From Volvox africanus (Eukaryota > Chlorophyta > Chlorophyceae > Chlamydomonadales > Volvocaceae): DNA of 64,000 bases. Every line of letters starts with the position of its first letter. Position 1 is the stretch's first letter. The notes under the pieces are model-generated. The model was not told the DNA's origin, searched no databases, and was given only the letters and a program-made list of their open reading frames with translations. The stretch lies in assembly GCA_030268105.1 (NCBI GenBank), contig BSDZ01000101.1, positions 2,418,001 through 2,482,000 on the forward strand, in the 5' to 3' direction. Position numbers and translations under genes: made by a program. Positions 62,663-64,000 of this stretch are shown here, piece by piece.

Positions 62663-63492
62663 TGTTGTACCTCTCCTTCGTGTTTGCTCATAATTATCTG
62701 CACGTCTGAAGGCTTTCGACACCGATGCGCGAGCACTTGCAAGTACAGCAAGACAAGCGCGAGCAAATAGAGACAGCGGAAGACTTCAAAGAAGAGATAT
62801 AACTTACAGTCTTACAGATCGAAGCGGTGCAATGGACGTAATCGCCGCCAGCGCCGGAAGCAAGCAATCATCACACGGCGGTGATTAGCGAAGTTTAGGC
62901 TTAGCTCGGGCTAAGTAGAATAGCGTATAGCAATAGTAATATAGAACACACGAGTGTTCTCCGGTAGCGAATGTCTTGTCTTGCTTAGCCGTCCTCGCAT
63001 CGGTTATGCTCGCAGCATCGCAATGCCGTACGATTCACACTAGGAGGCCGATCCTAGATGTGACAATCCTACTGCGTATAGGCGGTGTCTACGCATAACA
63101 ATGTATAAGCCTTTCCGGCATTCGCATGATGCAAGGGTCCGAATAACGATATTCGGTTGCAAGGCATGCATCGCGACGAGTGCGGCGCTCTCAACGTGTG
63201 CTGTAATGAAGTAATATTATGTCAAATAATATTACTTATCGTTTCATAGCACGAGCATAATGCGCACTTCAATGCTTCGGGCTTTCATGCATGCTAGGCG
63301 GATTTGCCATGATGCGATGTCGCGATGGATAATGACAACATGCCAAATGTATATATAAATGTATGCGAATACATTTATATCATGCAGGTTTATTCATATG
63401 CAATGATCATTCATGCGTTCATCAAGATAGCATTTCACCTCGTAGGGTCGCATCGACCTACGCATCGGCGGGAAATGAACCGTAGCACAACA
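62663..63492 (-). repeat. 5' LTR (right)
   Basis: 830 bp, TGTTGTACCTCTCC to GTAGCACAACA on the plus strand. It should hold the promoter for the minus-strand transcript. It keeps the 10-bp-arm hairpin (63211-63235) with a different loop (GTCAA). Confidence 0.93.
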
Positions 63493-64000
63493 GCCTGCGC
63501 AAGCAAGGTTGTCCAATAGAACTGCTACCGTATGACATGGACGACCTGACGACTGTGTACAATGGGTGGCATTAAATGTACATGTAAAGGATGTTGTAAA
63601 GCAGGGTTACGAAACATTGTTGCTTACATGTGATTGATTGGCAGCCGCACAACCCTGGACGGAGTACGGAAGCACTACTCTTCGCTTTTAAGTAGTACGT
63701 ATGCATAAGATTTGTATTTTACTTTAACTAGTAAAAGAATAAAAAAATTTTCCTGCGTTTATTTTTGTCGTGTACGAAATACTTTATTGCCACCAACCTG
63801 CAGAAAAACGGCCGAAATGACGTGCCATTAGGAACTCATAATGGGCGCCCTAGCAAAGGCCAAAAGCAGCCCGTGCATGGTGAAGATGCATTGATGATGG
63901 TGCTGGCTGCCAACGCAGCTAGCATCCATCAGAAGGAGAAGGAGGTCAAGGCCGCTAGACGCTGACAGGTTAGTGCAAATACTAGTAGTACGGAGAGTGG
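63493..64000. other. Right flank of the retrotransposon, no recognised gene
   Basis: This is not array sequence and not the element. A weak candidate exon on the plus strand spans 63804-63968, between a good acceptor (AACCTGCAG) and a good donor (CAG|GTTAGT). It is open in one frame and reads 53 codons (KNGRNDVPLGTHNGRP...) to TGA at 63963-63965, just before the donor. I do not recognise the product. The rest is AT-rich with no feature I can support. Confidence 0.3.

Larger units (their letters stand above)
57745..63492 (-). mobile_element. Ty3/gypsy chromovirus-type LTR retrotransposon, RT/RNase H deleted
   Basis: Two direct LTRs flank Gag, protease and integrase-chromodomain sequence, all on the minus strand. 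The order Gag-PR-IN with a C-terminal chromodomain is that of chromoviruses. LTR ends are TGTTGT...ACAACA. LTR identity is about 90-95% by eye, so the insertion is not recent. The reverse transcriptase and RNase H regions are missing between 59917 and about 59957. Flanking bases are CCTAG on the left and GCCTG on the right, so no target-site duplication is visible. Confidence 0.93.

Overview
The window is nuclear DNA of a eukaryote. It shows canonical GT-AG introns, small secreted multi-exon genes and a Ty3/gypsy LTR retrotransposon with a chromodomain integrase. Long TA/TG/GATA microsatellites are also present. The clade cannot be fixed from the sequence alone; a protist or alga is my guess.

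Positions 1-57744 are one head-to-tail array of about twelve near-identical genes, all on the minus strand, with a basic period of about 4605 bp. Each complete unit reads, from high to low coordinate: a TATA-like box; a 76-nt first exon encoding a signal peptide; two to five 189-nt exons (here called C, B and A) plus a final 146-nt exon D, each D or 189-nt exon encoding one cysteine-rich Kazal-like domain; a TAG stop; and a spacer of about 2.1 kb. Every splice junction in the model is phase 1, so each 189-nt exon can be duplicated or lost without breaking the frame. The array shows exactly this: genes predict four, five or six Kazal-like domains (262, 325 or 388 aa). Exon-exon junctions create Gly-Lys-Arg directly before the first Cys of each following domain, which suggests a precursor cut into single-domain peptides.

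Intron types flanking the extra exons show they arose by unequal exchange inside the nearly identical exons (A/B hybrids in genes 3 and 5, B/C hybrids in genes 10 and 11). The three right-hand spacers share a 339-bp insertion with a 7-bp target duplication. Gene 1 runs off the left edge. Gene 12 has lost its 5' end and has a destroyed splice donor.

Positions 57745-63492 are an LTR retrotransposon on the minus strand: LTRs of 827 and 830 bp, a tRNA primer site, a polypurine tract, an intact Gag, a protease region, and an integrase with GPY/F motif and chromodomain. Reverse transcriptase and RNase H are deleted, integrase has an in-frame TAG, and protease has DTS in place of DTG/DSG. No target-site duplication is visible and the array does not resume to the right, so this edge is probably a rearrangement breakpoint. 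Positions 63493-64000 hold no gene I recognise, apart from one weak candidate exon.

The strongest candidate for an undescribed system is the Kazal-like array: an amplified family of secreted precursors that varies both in gene number and in internal domain number.
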